DNA of 32,519 nucleotides. Origin: Lachnospiraceae bacterium (GTDB lineage: Bacteria > Bacillota > Clostridia > Lachnospirales > Lachnospiraceae). The stretch is taken from contig JAJQGF010000010.1 of assembly GCA_021200695.1 (NCBI GenBank), positions 1-32,519 on the forward strand, given 5' to 3'. Position numbers and translations under genes: made by a program. Positions 9,552 to 18,020 of this stretch are shown here, piece by piece. The notes beneath the pieces were generated by a model. It searched no databases. It was not told the DNA's origin and saw only the letters and a program-made list of their open reading frames with translations. Each line of letters starts with the position of its first letter. The stretch's first letter is position 1.

Positions 9552-11711
9552 TCAGGCATTTTCACGCTTCTTAACGCGCAGCGCAGCATACAGTCCATAG
9601 CCCGCCAATCCTGCCGCCGTCAATGCGTTTATAATATCCGCCACATAAAAATATGTGAATCCATAAAAGCTTATCTCGATATGAGCAGCCTCCTTCGGAA
9701 GCTCACATGCCGCGCGGTAGTCGATTACCAGCACTTCCTGCTCAACTCCGTTAACCGTCAGCTTATATCCGGGATAATAATACAACGGAAATATAAGATA
9801 GTCACTGTCAACACTGTCTGATGCGGGCTCTATGTCCACAGTTACAGAACTTCCTTTTTTATTATAATTTGAATATACCACTTCCGTGCCGTTACAGGTA
9901 TAAACATTATATCTGCTGCCGCTTCCCAAATCATTTGCGTACAGATAAAGTCCGTCGTGGAATCGAGAGCTTTCAATATACATTTTGTCATCCGTAGATA
10001 TGACATTATATGATATACTATCAAAATAATAAAATGCGGAGATTAGACTTATAAAAATTATAATTCCTCCGATAGTTTTTTGTAATATGTCTTTTTTCAG
10101 CAACAATAACCCGCACACAGCTACAATACATAGGAATATGCTTGCGATTCCGAGAAAACGCCACGGGAACTGCAGTGGATAAAATAATTTCTCAAAAAGT
10201 TTGTTCCTTCCGAATTCCTCCCACGGAAACAGCCATGATGACATTATGAGTGAAATTCCTCCAAACACCAGACAATGGCTTCCGACAGAGTAAACATATG
10301 TTTTGCCGCCATAATATATTGCCGCAGCTGCAAATATTATTATTCCTATTGCCAACACGCCTCCGACAGTAATGGGCATTTCATTATAGGTATATCCCCT
10401 TACCTCATCGCTTCCCGCAACCGTAGGGAAAAAACTGAACATCTGCGAAAAATACGCCGCCGAGCCCTCAAGGTCCCTATCCTGATTAAATACGACAAAG
10501 TCCTCGCACATATACCGCAGAAAGGGTACCAGAAACGAGGCGTTAAGCAGAAGCGTTAATACTGCCGTCTTAAATATAGAAATTAATCTTTTCTTTTTCT
10601 GATATACCTTTTTTGAAAAAAGCCATACGGCTCCCTCCAAAAGTATAAACATACCGCACAACTCAAATGAAAGCACATGGGACTCAATAACACCGGTGAG
10701 TCCAATAAGCAACACATACCACCTTTTGCGCTCTCCCCACAGAAGTTCAAATACTCCCCACAGCACCAACGGAAAAAAAGTCATAGCTATGCTTTCTCCA
10801 AGCGCTGCTCTGAAATATACATTATTAAGCCTGTATAAAGAAAAGGTATACAAAACACATGCCGCGATTCCCGCTCTTTTGGAATTAAATATCCCTCTTC
10901 CGCAAAGATAGCTGAACGCTGCCGTTCCTATATTTACAGCAAACAGCAAAAGCTTATATCCAAGCATCACAGACATTCCCATCATATGCATTAATGCCAC
11001 GGGATAAAGAAAAAGCTGCGGGTACATTGACGCAGAAATATTGCCTAAAAGCTTTGACTGAATGGGATTTATTCTCACTGGGAATTCTCCAGCCTCCAAG
11101 GCCTTATAAATCCCCTCGATTCTTGTAAAGTGAAATAATGAATCTCCCCCGAGAAAAATAAAATCCGAAAACAGCGGAAGACTTGCTATCGCCCCAAGCA
11201 ATACAATAAACGCCGGAATTTTGTATTTATCAAACGGAACATGCCACCCCAGAAGAACCGTTCCCGCCGCAATAAGAATAAATAATCCCGCAAGATAATA
11301 ATTGTCATAATCGAGAAGCTGCAATCCCTGAATATGAGTGGACTCAATATAGTATTGCTCTCCATCCATTGCCGTAGCTATTCGCACATCGTATAGGCTC
11401 TCGTCCAGATGAAATGTAATCTCAAGCCTTCCTAAACCGGCTTCCATTTCCTGCCTTGCTATCTCCAGACCTCTTTCATTATCAGAATCGGCATACTCCT
11501 CAGTATATATGACAATTTCATTTCCCTCGGGCGAATCGTGATATACAATGCTTGCCGTATAGTCTCCCTCCGGCAGCATATCAAGCACTATATCAACCCC
11601 TTCAGTATTTTCGGAATATGCCTGAGGCTTAAGAAACATAAATACGGCAAGCAGCAAAAGAAAAAAAACTATAATTTTATGGATTGTTGTAAGCCTGTAT
11701 TTAATCATCAT
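9552..11711 (-). CDS. Large polytopic membrane protein, PTPS_related (PF10131)-like
   Basis: A 719-residue protein with a signal-anchor helix (about 11-28), an extracytoplasmic beta-rich domain (about 30-135), about twelve membrane helices and a C-terminal globular domain followed by a last helix. The GGDSLFHFTRIEGIYKALEAG segment with downstream YPQLFLYPVALMH and YRLNNVYFRAALGES matches my recollection of the membrane domain called 6-pyruvoyl-tetrahydropterin synthase related, and of YfhO-like GT-C proteins. A lipid-linked-sugar transferase is the likeliest role, but this is inference. AAAGGA precedes two consecutive ATGs, so the start could be residue 1 or 2. It lies 19 bp after the ANTAR gene and 25 bp before dapF, within the glnA operon. 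Confidence 0.8.
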   Translation of the reverse strand: MMIKYRLTTIHKIIVFFLLLLAVFMFLKPQAYSENTEGVDIVLDMLPEGDYTASIVYHDSPEGNEIVIYTEEYADSDNERGLEIARQEMEAGLGRLEITFHLDESLYDVRIATAMDGEQYYIESTHIQGLQLLDYDNYYLAGLFILIAAGTVLLGWHVPFDKYKIPAFIVLLGAIASLPLFSDFIFLGGDSLFHFTRIEGIYKALEAGEFPVRINPIQSKLLGNISASMYPQLFLYPVALMHMMGMSVMLGYKLLLFAVNIGTAAFSYLCGRGIFNSKRAGIAACVLYTFSLYRLNNVYFRAALGESIAMTFFPLVLWGVFELLWGERKRWYVLLIGLTGVIESHVLSFELCGMFILLEGAVWLFSKKVYQKKKRLISIFKTAVLTLLLNASFLVPFLRYMCEDFVVFNQDRDLEGSAAYFSQMFSFFPTVAGSDEVRGYTYNEMPITVGGVLAIGIIIFAAAAIYYGGKTYVYSVGSHCLVFGGISLIMSSWLFPWEEFGRNKLFEKLFYPLQFPWRFLGIASIFLCIVAVCGLLLLKKDILQKTIGGIIIFISLISAFYYFDSISYNVISTDDKMYIESSRFHDGLYLYANDLGSGSRYNVYTCNGTEVVYSNYNKKGSSVTVDIEPASDSVDSDYLIFPLYYYPGYKLTVNGVEQEVLVIDYRAACELPKEAAHIEISFYGFTYFYVADIINALTAAGLAGYGLYAALRVKKRENA

Positions 11712-11730
11712 ATTCCTTTCTGTCAGCGCA

Positions 11731-12279
11731 TTATCCTCTCATCATGGAGAGTACCATAAGCGCCGTCTCAACCATATTTGTCCCACTGTCCATACTGCAT
11801 TTCTGAATATATCTGTGGGCCTCCTCCTCAGTCATGTGATTGCGCGCCATAAGAATTTCCTTGGCCTCCTTTATGGCGCTCTCCTCCTCGGCACTTCTGA
11901 CCTTAGGCTTAGACTTTGCCCTGCGCCTTCTCCTCTCAATACCCTCCACCAGCATATTTACCGTGTTTATCAAATCATCTGTCTTTAGAGGCATTGAAAG
12001 GCACACTATGTCATTTCCGTAACATTCATCTATAAGACGCGCCGACGCCATAAGCAGCATTTCAAAGCCTGAGGGAAGATATTCATGTAATTCTGAATAT
12101 ACCATATCCGTAAGCTTATAGCTGCATACCACCAACCCATCGCTCAGGCCATCCGCCTGACTTACCGCCTGCGCGCCGGTCGTACATATACCGGTGACGC
12201 TGAAGCCGCTTCTCACCAGAATATTTCTGATAATCTTGGCCTCCTCCATCTTCGGCAGCGCTACTATTATATTTGTCAA
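11731..12279 (-). CDS. ANTAR-domain RNA-binding regulator with degenerate receiver domain
   Basis: A 182-residue protein. The N-terminal 110 residues have a response-regulator-like receiver fold, and residues about 125-180 form an ANTAR domain (IKEAKEILMARNHMTEEEAHRYIQ). ANTAR proteins bind paired stem-loops in mRNA and prevent termination, often in nitrogen metabolism. The receiver lacks the usual phospho-acceptor: the beta-3 strand reads LVVCSYKLTD, with Cys/Ser where Asp is expected, and beta-1 (ALPKME) lacks the acidic pair, so ordinary phosphorylation is unlikely. It starts at TTG (12279) after GGAGGT and lies 38 bp downstream of glnA. Control of glnA or another nitrogen gene is suggested by position only. 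Confidence 0.9.
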   Translation of the reverse strand: MTNIIVALPKMEEAKIIRNILVRSGFSVTGICTTGAQAVSQADGLSDGLVVCSYKLTDMVYSELHEYLPSGFEMLLMASARLIDECYGNDIVCLSMPLKTDDLINTVNMLVEGIERRRRRAKSKPKVRSAEEESAIKEAKEILMARNHMTEEEAHRYIQKCSMDSGTNMVETALMVLSMMRG

Positions 12280-12317
12280 ATGCCCACCTCCTTCTCGTCA
12301 AAATTAAAGAGGTGAAA

Positions 12318-13655
12318 TCAATATTTATACAGATATCTGTCAAGCTCCCACTCTGATATCTGGGTGCTGTACTCAAACCACTCCTGCCTCTTGGCATCAA
12401 TATATCTCTGTGCTATATGCTCACCAAGCACATCGCATATAAACTCATCCCTTTCAAGCTCATCTACAGCCTCCTGAAGCGTTCCCGGAAGACTGTCTAT
12501 GCCCATGGCTTTTCTCTCATTGTCAGACATTTCAAATATATTGGCATTTACACTTCCCGGAGGCATAATTTTGTTGGATATGCCGTCCAGACCTGCGCTT
12601 AGGCAGACCGCCAGAGTAAGATATGGATTTGATGCCAAATCCGGACTTCTCAGCTCTATTCTGGTATTGCAGCCCTCCTTTACTGAAGGAATGCGTATCA
12701 GGGGACTTCTGTTTGTCGCACTCCATGCAATATACACAGGCGCCTCATATCCGGGTACAAGTCTCTTGTAGGAATTTACAATAGGATTTGTGACCGCAGC
12801 CATTCCCTTTATATGCTTCATCAGACCACCTATAAAATAATATGCTTCTTTGCTTAAGCCTATGGAATCCGAAGCGTCCTCAAAAATATTTTTACCGTTC
12901 ATGTCGTGAAGGGACATATTTATATGCATGCCTGAGCCGTTGACACCCTGCTTGGGCTTGGGCATAAAGGTCGCGTGAAGCCCATGTCTCTTCGCTATGG
13001 TACGGACAGCAAGCTTAAATGTCATTACATTGTCAGCCACAGTAAGAGCATCATCATATCTTAAATCTATCTCATGCTGCGCCGGCGCTATCTCATGGTG
13101 TGACGCCTCGATAACAAATCCCATATCCTCAAGCGTCATAACCATGTCACGTCTTGCATTTTCACCGAAATCAAGAGGCCCCACGTCAAAATATCCCGCC
13201 TTCTCCTGCGTCTCAACGGTTGGCATTGTGTTCTCATCTGTATCAAAAAGGAAGAATTCACATTCGGGTCCTACCTTAAATGTATAGCCCAAAGCTTCAG
13301 CCTTTTTTATTGCACGCTTTAAAACATATCTTGAGTCGCCCGCAAACGGCTCCCCATTGGGACGGTATACGTCGCATATCATTCTGGCGACCTTGCCCTG
13401 CTGGGGTCTCCACGGAAAGATTTCAAGAGTTGAATAGTCAGGATACAAGTACATATCTGACTCCTCAATCTTTACAAAGCCTACAATCGCAGAGCCGTCG
13501 AACATACATTTATTGTCCAATGCCGTCTCAAACTGGCTCGCAGTTATTGCTATATTTTTCAGGCTGCCGAACATATCTGTGAACTGAAGTCTTATAAATT
13601 CGACATCCTCCTCCCTGACAATCCTTATCACATCTTCTTTTGTGTAATTATTCAT
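12318..13655 (-). CDS. glnA: Glutamine synthetase type I
   Basis: GlnA makes glutamine from glutamate, ammonia and ATP; it is a cytoplasmic dodecamer. The 445-residue length fits the Gram-positive GSI-alpha form, which lacks the extra insertion of the adenylylated proteobacterial enzymes; I see no NLYDLP adenylylation motif. Signatures include the N-terminal DMFGSLK, FDGSAIVGF (the latch region), the ATP-binding KPKQGVNGSGMH and NPIVNSYKRLVPGYEAP. The ATG at 13655 follows GAGGT by 5 nt. It heads the predicted operon with the ANTAR gene and dapFL, and is preceded by a promoter and a structured leader. Whether expression responds to glutamine through that leader is untested. Confidence 0.97.
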   Translation of the reverse strand: MNNYTKEDVIRIVREEDVEFIRLQFTDMFGSLKNIAITASQFETALDNKCMFDGSAIVGFVKIEESDMYLYPDYSTLEIFPWRPQQGKVARMICDVYRPNGEPFAGDSRYVLKRAIKKAEALGYTFKVGPECEFFLFDTDENTMPTVETQEKAGYFDVGPLDFGENARRDMVMTLEDMGFVIEASHHEIAPAQHEIDLRYDDALTVADNVMTFKLAVRTIAKRHGLHATFMPKPKQGVNGSGMHINMSLHDMNGKNIFEDASDSIGLSKEAYYFIGGLMKHIKGMAAVTNPIVNSYKRLVPGYEAPVYIAWSATNRSPLIRIPSVKEGCNTRIELRSPDLASNPYLTLAVCLSAGLDGISNKIMPPGSVNANIFEMSDNERKAMGIDSLPGTLQEAVDELERDEFICDVLGEHIAQRYIDAKRQEWFEYSTQISEWELDRYLYKY

Positions 13656-13670
13656 GCATTACCTCATTTC

Positions 13671-13725
13671 TGCGCAGTATCTTAAATATATTGGAGTCTG
13701 CGGATACTGCGCATTCACAAACTCC
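13671..13725 (-). promoter_or_regulatory. Candidate structured glnA leader RNA (H-type pseudoknot or alternating helices)
   Basis: On the transcribed strand GGAGTTTGTG (13716-13725) can pair with CGCAGACTCC (13693-13702), giving 10 bp with two G-U. TGCGCAGTATC (13703-13713) pairs perfectly with GATACTGCGCA (13671-13681), giving 11 bp. The order is 1-2-1'-2', with linkers of 2, 0 and 11 nt; this is H-type pseudoknot topology. The last strand ends about 4 nt before the glnA ribosome-binding site. Neither helix is followed by a T-run, so any control would be on translation or RNA stability rather than termination. It does not match a riboswitch that I know. A DNA operator made of the same inverted repeat is the main alternative. 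Confidence 0.6.
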
Positions 13726-13735
13726 GTTTGTACCA

Positions 13736-13765
13736 ATAATATCAATCGTGTTTATATATTGTCAA
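13736..13765 (-). promoter_or_regulatory. Promoter of glnA
   Basis: On the minus strand TTGACA (13760-13765), an 18-nt spacer and TATTAT (13736-13741) form a near-consensus promoter. Transcription would begin near 13729, leaving a leader of about 70 nt that consists almost entirely of the paired elements described separately. Confidence 0.8.
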
Positions 13766-13872
13766 TCAATACTATAAAAAATACCCCCAATAAATTCATC
13801 ATATTTTACGAACGTTTTTCATATCCTTTAAGTAAGAATATGTCTCAGCGATAGCCTATAAGGAGAACACTG

Positions 13873-14349
13873 ATGAGCGCAAAAACAAAAATTGTCGTAC
13901 TTCATATGAAAGAATTAATTTATACCGGCATCTTTGCCGCATTAGGGATATTGTTTATATTATTATTTATATTTATGTTTCTTCCCGATAAAAATGACGA
14001 GCAGTCTGATACGGAATCAGAAGAGAGCTCCGAACAGTCCGCCGAAACCGCTTCGGAAAGCATTTACATACCGGGAGTGTACACTACAGAGCTTGTGCTT
14101 GCAGGTGAAAGCATTGACGTCGAGGTCATAGTGGACGATGCAGGCATCTCCTCTGTCAGACTTGTAAATCTTAGCGATACCATAACCACAATGTACCCCC
14201 TGCTCGAGCCCACATTTGCTTCAATATGCGAGCAGCTTTATCAGACGCAGAATATTGAGCAGGTCACCTACACCTCTGACAGCAAGTACACATCTCTGGT
14301 ACTTCTCGAGGCAATAAACAGTTCGCTTGAAAAAGCTCTGATACCATAG
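13873..14349 (+). CDS. Small membrane-anchored protein with FMN-bind-like C-terminal domain
   Basis: The only plus-strand gene, 158 residues. A single membrane helix (about residues 16-37) is followed by an acidic Ser/Glu-rich linker (about 40-63) and a globular domain starting YIPGVYTTELVLAG. The pattern of short beta strands (DVEVIVDDAGISSVRLVNL) with a C-terminal YTSLVLLEAINSSLEKA loosely resembles FMN-binding domains, but the usual covalent-flavin Thr motif is not evident. I recall similar proteins in other Lachnospiraceae with no assigned function. The ATG at 13873 has an AAGGAG site. It is divergent from glnA and convergent with nadE, with only 6 bp between their stop codons. I see no convincing promoter for it. 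Confidence 0.75.
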   Translation: MSAKTKIVVLHMKELIYTGIFAALGILFILLFIFMFLPDKNDEQSDTESEESSEQSAETASESIYIPGVYTTELVLAGESIDVEVIVDDAGISSVRLVNLSDTITTMYPLLEPTFASICEQLYQTQNIEQVTYTSDSKYTSLVLLEAINSSLEKALIP

Positions 14350-14355
14350 CCTGAC

Positions 14356-16293
14356 TCACCGCCTGCCAGCGTCATTATTCAGCCGGATTCCTTCAAGCTG
14401 CTCAAGCCATATACGGGCGCAGGCATCGGAAGGCATTCTGAGGTCGCCTCTCGGCGATACAGCTACACTTCCCACCTTGGGGCCGTCCGGCAGGCATGAG
14501 CGCTTAAACTGATTTGCAAAAAAACGCTTGTAAAATGTTTTCAGCCACTTAAGCAGGGTCTCCCCGTCATACTGCCCATTAAATGCTTCAACAGCTATTC
14601 TGTATATTTTTTCAGGCGGAAAAGCACATCTTAACATATAGTATAAGAAAAAGTCATGCAGCTCATACGGCCCCACCAGCTCCTCTGTCCTCTGTGCTAT
14701 ATTGCCGTCAACCGGCGGCAGCAGCTCAGGGCTTACCGGAGTGTCAAGCACATCATAAAGAAGTGCGCCCAGCACAGTGTCCTCACAAATGTCCGCATAG
14801 TATTTAACCAGATGGCGCACAAGAGTCTTCGGCACTCCCGCATTTACACCATACATTGACATATGGTCGCCATTATAGGTTGCCCAGCCCAATGCCAGCT
14901 CTGACATATCTCCCGTTCCTATTACAAGACCGTTTTCCTTGTTTGCAATATCCATGAGCACCTGTGTGCGCTCTCTTGCCTGACCATTCTCATAAACAGC
15001 GTCATGCCTGTTTATATCCTGGCCTATATCATCAAAATGCCCTGACACAGCCTCCCTTATATCTACCCTGATTAGAGATGTATCAAGCGCCTCTGCCAGC
15101 TTACATGCATTTTCATATGTCCTGCCGGTAGTTCCAAAACAGGGCATCGTTACCGCAGCAATCCCCTTTCTGTCAAGTCCCAGAATATCAAAGGTTCTTA
15201 CTGACACTAAAAGCGCAAGCGTAGAGTCAAGTCCACCGGAGATTCCTATAACAACCTTTTTAGCGCCTGTATGCTCAAGCCTTTTCTTTAGTCCATAAGA
15301 CTGAATTGACAGTATTTCCTCACACCTTTTTGCTCTCTCGCCCTCGTCTGAAGGCACAAAGGGCTGAGACTCAAAGCTGCGCTCAAGCTCAGTGACAGTC
15401 CTGTTCATTCTGACTGCTATGAGCTTATACGATGCTGTGGGCATCTCCCCGAAGGTTCCCATTCTCCGTCTCTCCATGTTCATACGGTCAATATCTATGT
15501 CGCCATAGCAGACTGAGTTTTCAAAAAGCCTTGTCTGCGAAAGAACAGTCCCATTTTCAGCAATAATATTATGTCCTCCGAACACAACATCCTGTGTGGA
15601 CTCACCCTCTCCCGCAGAGGCATATACATATCCGCAGAGCAGTCTTGCACTGGCGGATTTTACAAGAAGCTCTCTGTAGCTGTCCTTCCCTATGGTTTCA
15701 TTTGAGGCGGACAGATTGACAATCAGCGTTGCACCCATAAGAGCATGTCTGCCTGCCGGAGGCTCCGCAACCCATAAATCCTCGCATATCTCACAGCCCA
15801 CCATTAATCCCGGAAGGTCAACGCAGTCAAATAAAACATTAGTTCCAAATGGTATCGGTGTATTTTCATACACAAACTCCTCCACCGTTTCATTACCGTT
15901 TGCAAAATAACGCCCCTCATAGAATTCCGCATATGTCGGGATATTCCTCTTGGGTATCATTGCAAGTACCCTTCCATCATGTAAGACCGCGGCCACATTA
16001 TATAGTCTGCCCTTCTTTTCTACGGGAAGTCCAACAAAAACAAGCGCATCAGTCCCCTCTGTCGCCCCTGCCACTACGGATAAAGCCTCCAAAGCCTTTT
16101 TAAGCAGCTGCTTCTGAAGAAATAAATCCCCGCAGGTGTACCCCGTGAGACACAGCTCCGGAAACACTATAACCTTTGCGCCATGGGCATAACACTCCCT
16201 GAGCTTTTCACATACAGCCTCTGCGTTATATTCAGTATCTGCAACCTTTATCACGGGAGTCGCCGCCGCCGTCTTTATAAAACCATCCTTCAT
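14356..16293 (-). CDS. nadE: Glutamine-dependent NAD+ synthetase
   Basis: This is the last step of NAD synthesis, amidating deamido-NAD with ammonia from glutamine. The 645-residue protein fuses an N-terminal nitrilase-type glutaminase domain, with the triad Glu46 (FPELCLTG), Lys115 (IPKRNIP) and Cys170 (CEICEDLW), to a C-terminal synthetase domain with the pyrophosphatase motif SGGLDST at about 352-358. The length is normal for the large NadE form. Its ATG overlaps the hslO stop codon by 4 bp (ATGA), so the two are translationally coupled. It converges on the plus-strand gene with no room for an intrinsic terminator. Confidence 0.96.
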   Translation of the reverse strand: MKDGFIKTAAATPVIKVADTEYNAEAVCEKLRECYAHGAKVIVFPELCLTGYTCGDLFLQKQLLKKALEALSVVAGATEGTDALVFVGLPVEKKGRLYNVAAVLHDGRVLAMIPKRNIPTYAEFYEGRYFANGNETVEEFVYENTPIPFGTNVLFDCVDLPGLMVGCEICEDLWVAEPPAGRHALMGATLIVNLSASNETIGKDSYRELLVKSASARLLCGYVYASAGEGESTQDVVFGGHNIIAENGTVLSQTRLFENSVCYGDIDIDRMNMERRRMGTFGEMPTASYKLIAVRMNRTVTELERSFESQPFVPSDEGERAKRCEEILSIQSYGLKKRLEHTGAKKVVIGISGGLDSTLALLVSVRTFDILGLDRKGIAAVTMPCFGTTGRTYENACKLAEALDTSLIRVDIREAVSGHFDDIGQDINRHDAVYENGQARERTQVLMDIANKENGLVIGTGDMSELALGWATYNGDHMSMYGVNAGVPKTLVRHLVKYYADICEDTVLGALLYDVLDTPVSPELLPPVDGNIAQRTEELVGPYELHDFFLYYMLRCAFPPEKIYRIAVEAFNGQYDGETLLKWLKTFYKRFFANQFKRSCLPDGPKVGSVAVSPRGDLRMPSDACARIWLEQLEGIRLNNDAGRR

Positions 16294-17174
16294 TGAAGCC
16301 CCTTCATTTTGTAAATATTTTTAAGCTCATCAACGCTGAATATATAATTTGTATTGCAGAAATGACAGTTCAGTTCTATCTCCTTACCATCGTCTATCAT
16401 ATCCTTAAGCTCGCTCCTGCCAATACTTACAAGCGCCTTTTTCACCCTTTCCCTGCTGCAGCTGCACGAAAAAGCGCAGGGCATGGTATCTGTTATTTCA
16501 GGTTTCAAACCATCTAATATTATCCCGAGCATCTCCTCGGGACTGTTTCCCGCATCAAGTATGCCTGTGACAGAGCTAACCTCCCTGAGATTTTTCTCCA
16601 GACGCGTGATTACCTCCTCATCGGCAAATGGCATAAGCTGGATAATAAACCCTCCTGCCTGCCTAACAGTATTATTCTTCTCCATTAAAACTCCGAGACC
16701 TACCGAAGAGGGCACCTGCTCAGAGGACGCAAAATAATATGTCAAATCCTCCGCAATCTCACCTGTCTGAAGCTCAACCCTGCCGGCATATGGCTCCTTT
16801 AAGCCCATGTCCTTTATAACGCTTAAATAACCCTTACCTACAACGCCCGACACATCAAGCTTTCCGTTTGGCTTTGCAGGTATAATTACATCAGGCACAT
16901 TTGCATAACCCTTTACATTCCCCTCAGAATCCGCAGTCACGGTAATTCCGTTTACCGGTCCGTCTCCCTTTACCTGAAGAGTCAGAAGGTCGCCGTCTCC
17001 CTTTAACATGCTGCCCATCATTACACCCGCGCTCAAAAGTCTTCCCAGAGCGGCGGTTACCACCGGACTTGTATTGTGTACCGTTCTTGCCTTTTCAACA
17101 AGCTCCGCCGTTGTACAGGCAAATGCCCTTATCTGCGCATCCGCCGCCGTTGCTCTCACTAAATAATCCGACAT
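16290..17174 (-). CDS. hslO: Redox-regulated chaperone Hsp33
   Basis: Hsp33 is a cytoplasmic holdase activated by oxidation of a zinc-bound cysteine cluster. The 294-residue protein has the family N-terminus (DYLVRATAADAQIRAFA), the central NTSPVVTAALGRLLSA segment and a C-terminal redox switch with CSCS and CHFC motifs. All four zinc cysteines appear intact. AAGGAG lies upstream of the ATG. It is 33 bp after the methyltransferase gene and overlaps nadE by 4 bp; both products relate loosely to redox balance. Confidence 0.96.
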   Translation of the reverse strand: MSDYLVRATAADAQIRAFACTTAELVEKARTVHNTSPVVTAALGRLLSAGVMMGSMLKGDGDLLTLQVKGDGPVNGITVTADSEGNVKGYANVPDVIIPAKPNGKLDVSGVVGKGYLSVIKDMGLKEPYAGRVELQTGEIAEDLTYYFASSEQVPSSVGLGVLMEKNNTVRQAGGFIIQLMPFADEEVITRLEKNLREVSSVTGILDAGNSPEEMLGIILDGLKPEITDTMPCAFSCSCSRERVKKALVSIGRSELKDMIDDGKEIELNCHFCNTNYIFSVDELKNIYKMKGLQ

Positions 17175-17207
17175 ACCAGACTCCTTATACTTTCCCTTAT
17201 GTCCTGC

Positions 17208-18008
17208 TCAGCCTGTCTTGCCCTGCTCTCCGGCTACCAGATATACCCTCTGGCTGGTCTCTGTGACTGCATTATGCGTATCTGCATCTGTAACCTCGAT
17301 AACCCGCATACCTGCTTTCTCGACAAGACTGACCATTTCTTCAACACGGTATCCCCTCTGAAAATGGGTTTCCTCAAATTTTCTGAAAAGACTGTTTTTC
17401 TCTCTTACAAATACCGTGACATCATACTCGTTTATCGCAGTATCTTCATCATAATAGTTTTCCCAGATAAAGCTGCAGTCATCACGGTTTTCCGCAATAA
17501 CAGTATCTCCTATTACGTCCCGGTATTTATAATCTGTATTAAAATCAAAAATAAAAATTCCCTTAGGATAAAGATAATTGTTTACAAGTCTGAAAACCGT
17601 AATAAGCTCTTCATCCTCCAATATATAATTCACGCTGTCGCATACGCTTATCACTGTGCCTACCGTACTGTAAAGCTCAAGCTCTCTCATATCCTGAAGC
17701 AGATACAGAATATCCGAGCCGCTCTCTTCTCTTTTCCTCACGGCAATGTCAAGCATTGCTTCAGAGTTGTCCACGCCGATTACATCATATCCTCTCTTAT
17801 ACATAAGCTCCGTGAGACTGCCCGTACCACAGCCCAGCTCCAGCACAAGATTTCTCTCGGACTCAAGCGCATCCTGCGAATTTCTCACAGGCTTCGACAA
17901 TCCATACCTTTCTATTATATTTGTAAGCGTTTCACTCCACTCCTCATATGGAGTATCATCCATCAGTTCATCATATACCTCTGCAAAATCCGTGTATTGT
18001 CCCGACAT
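17208..18008 (-). CDS. Class I SAM-dependent methyltransferase
   Basis: A 266-residue protein with the SAM-binding motif I LELGCGTGSL (about residues 57-66), an acidic residue ending strand 2 (IGVDNS) and a conserved CDSVNYILE segment. The N-terminal QYTDFAEVYDELMDD is typical of the small-molecule methyltransferases often found next to hslO in clostridia. The substrate is unknown. The ATG at 18008 has AGGTGG upstream that overlaps the stop of the previous gene; the ORF track begins four codons earlier at a GTG. It belongs to the run ending in hslO-nadE. Confidence 0.9.
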   Translation of the reverse strand: MSGQYTDFAEVYDELMDDTPYEEWSETLTNIIERYGLSKPVRNSQDALESERNLVLELGCGTGSLTELMYKRGYDVIGVDNSEAMLDIAVRKREESGSDILYLLQDMRELELYSTVGTVISVCDSVNYILEDEELITVFRLVNNYLYPKGIFIFDFNTDYKYRDVIGDTVIAENRDDCSFIWENYYDEDTAINEYDVTVFVREKNSLFRKFEETHFQRGYRVEEMVSLVEKAGMRVIEVTDADTHNAVTETSQRVYLVAGEQGKTG

Positions 18009-18020
18009 TGCTCTAACCAC

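Noticed and set aside
13671-13729. ANTAR-type dual hexaloop motif in the glnA leader
   Set aside because: No two hairpins with six-base A1/G4 loops can be drawn, and there is no terminator next to them.
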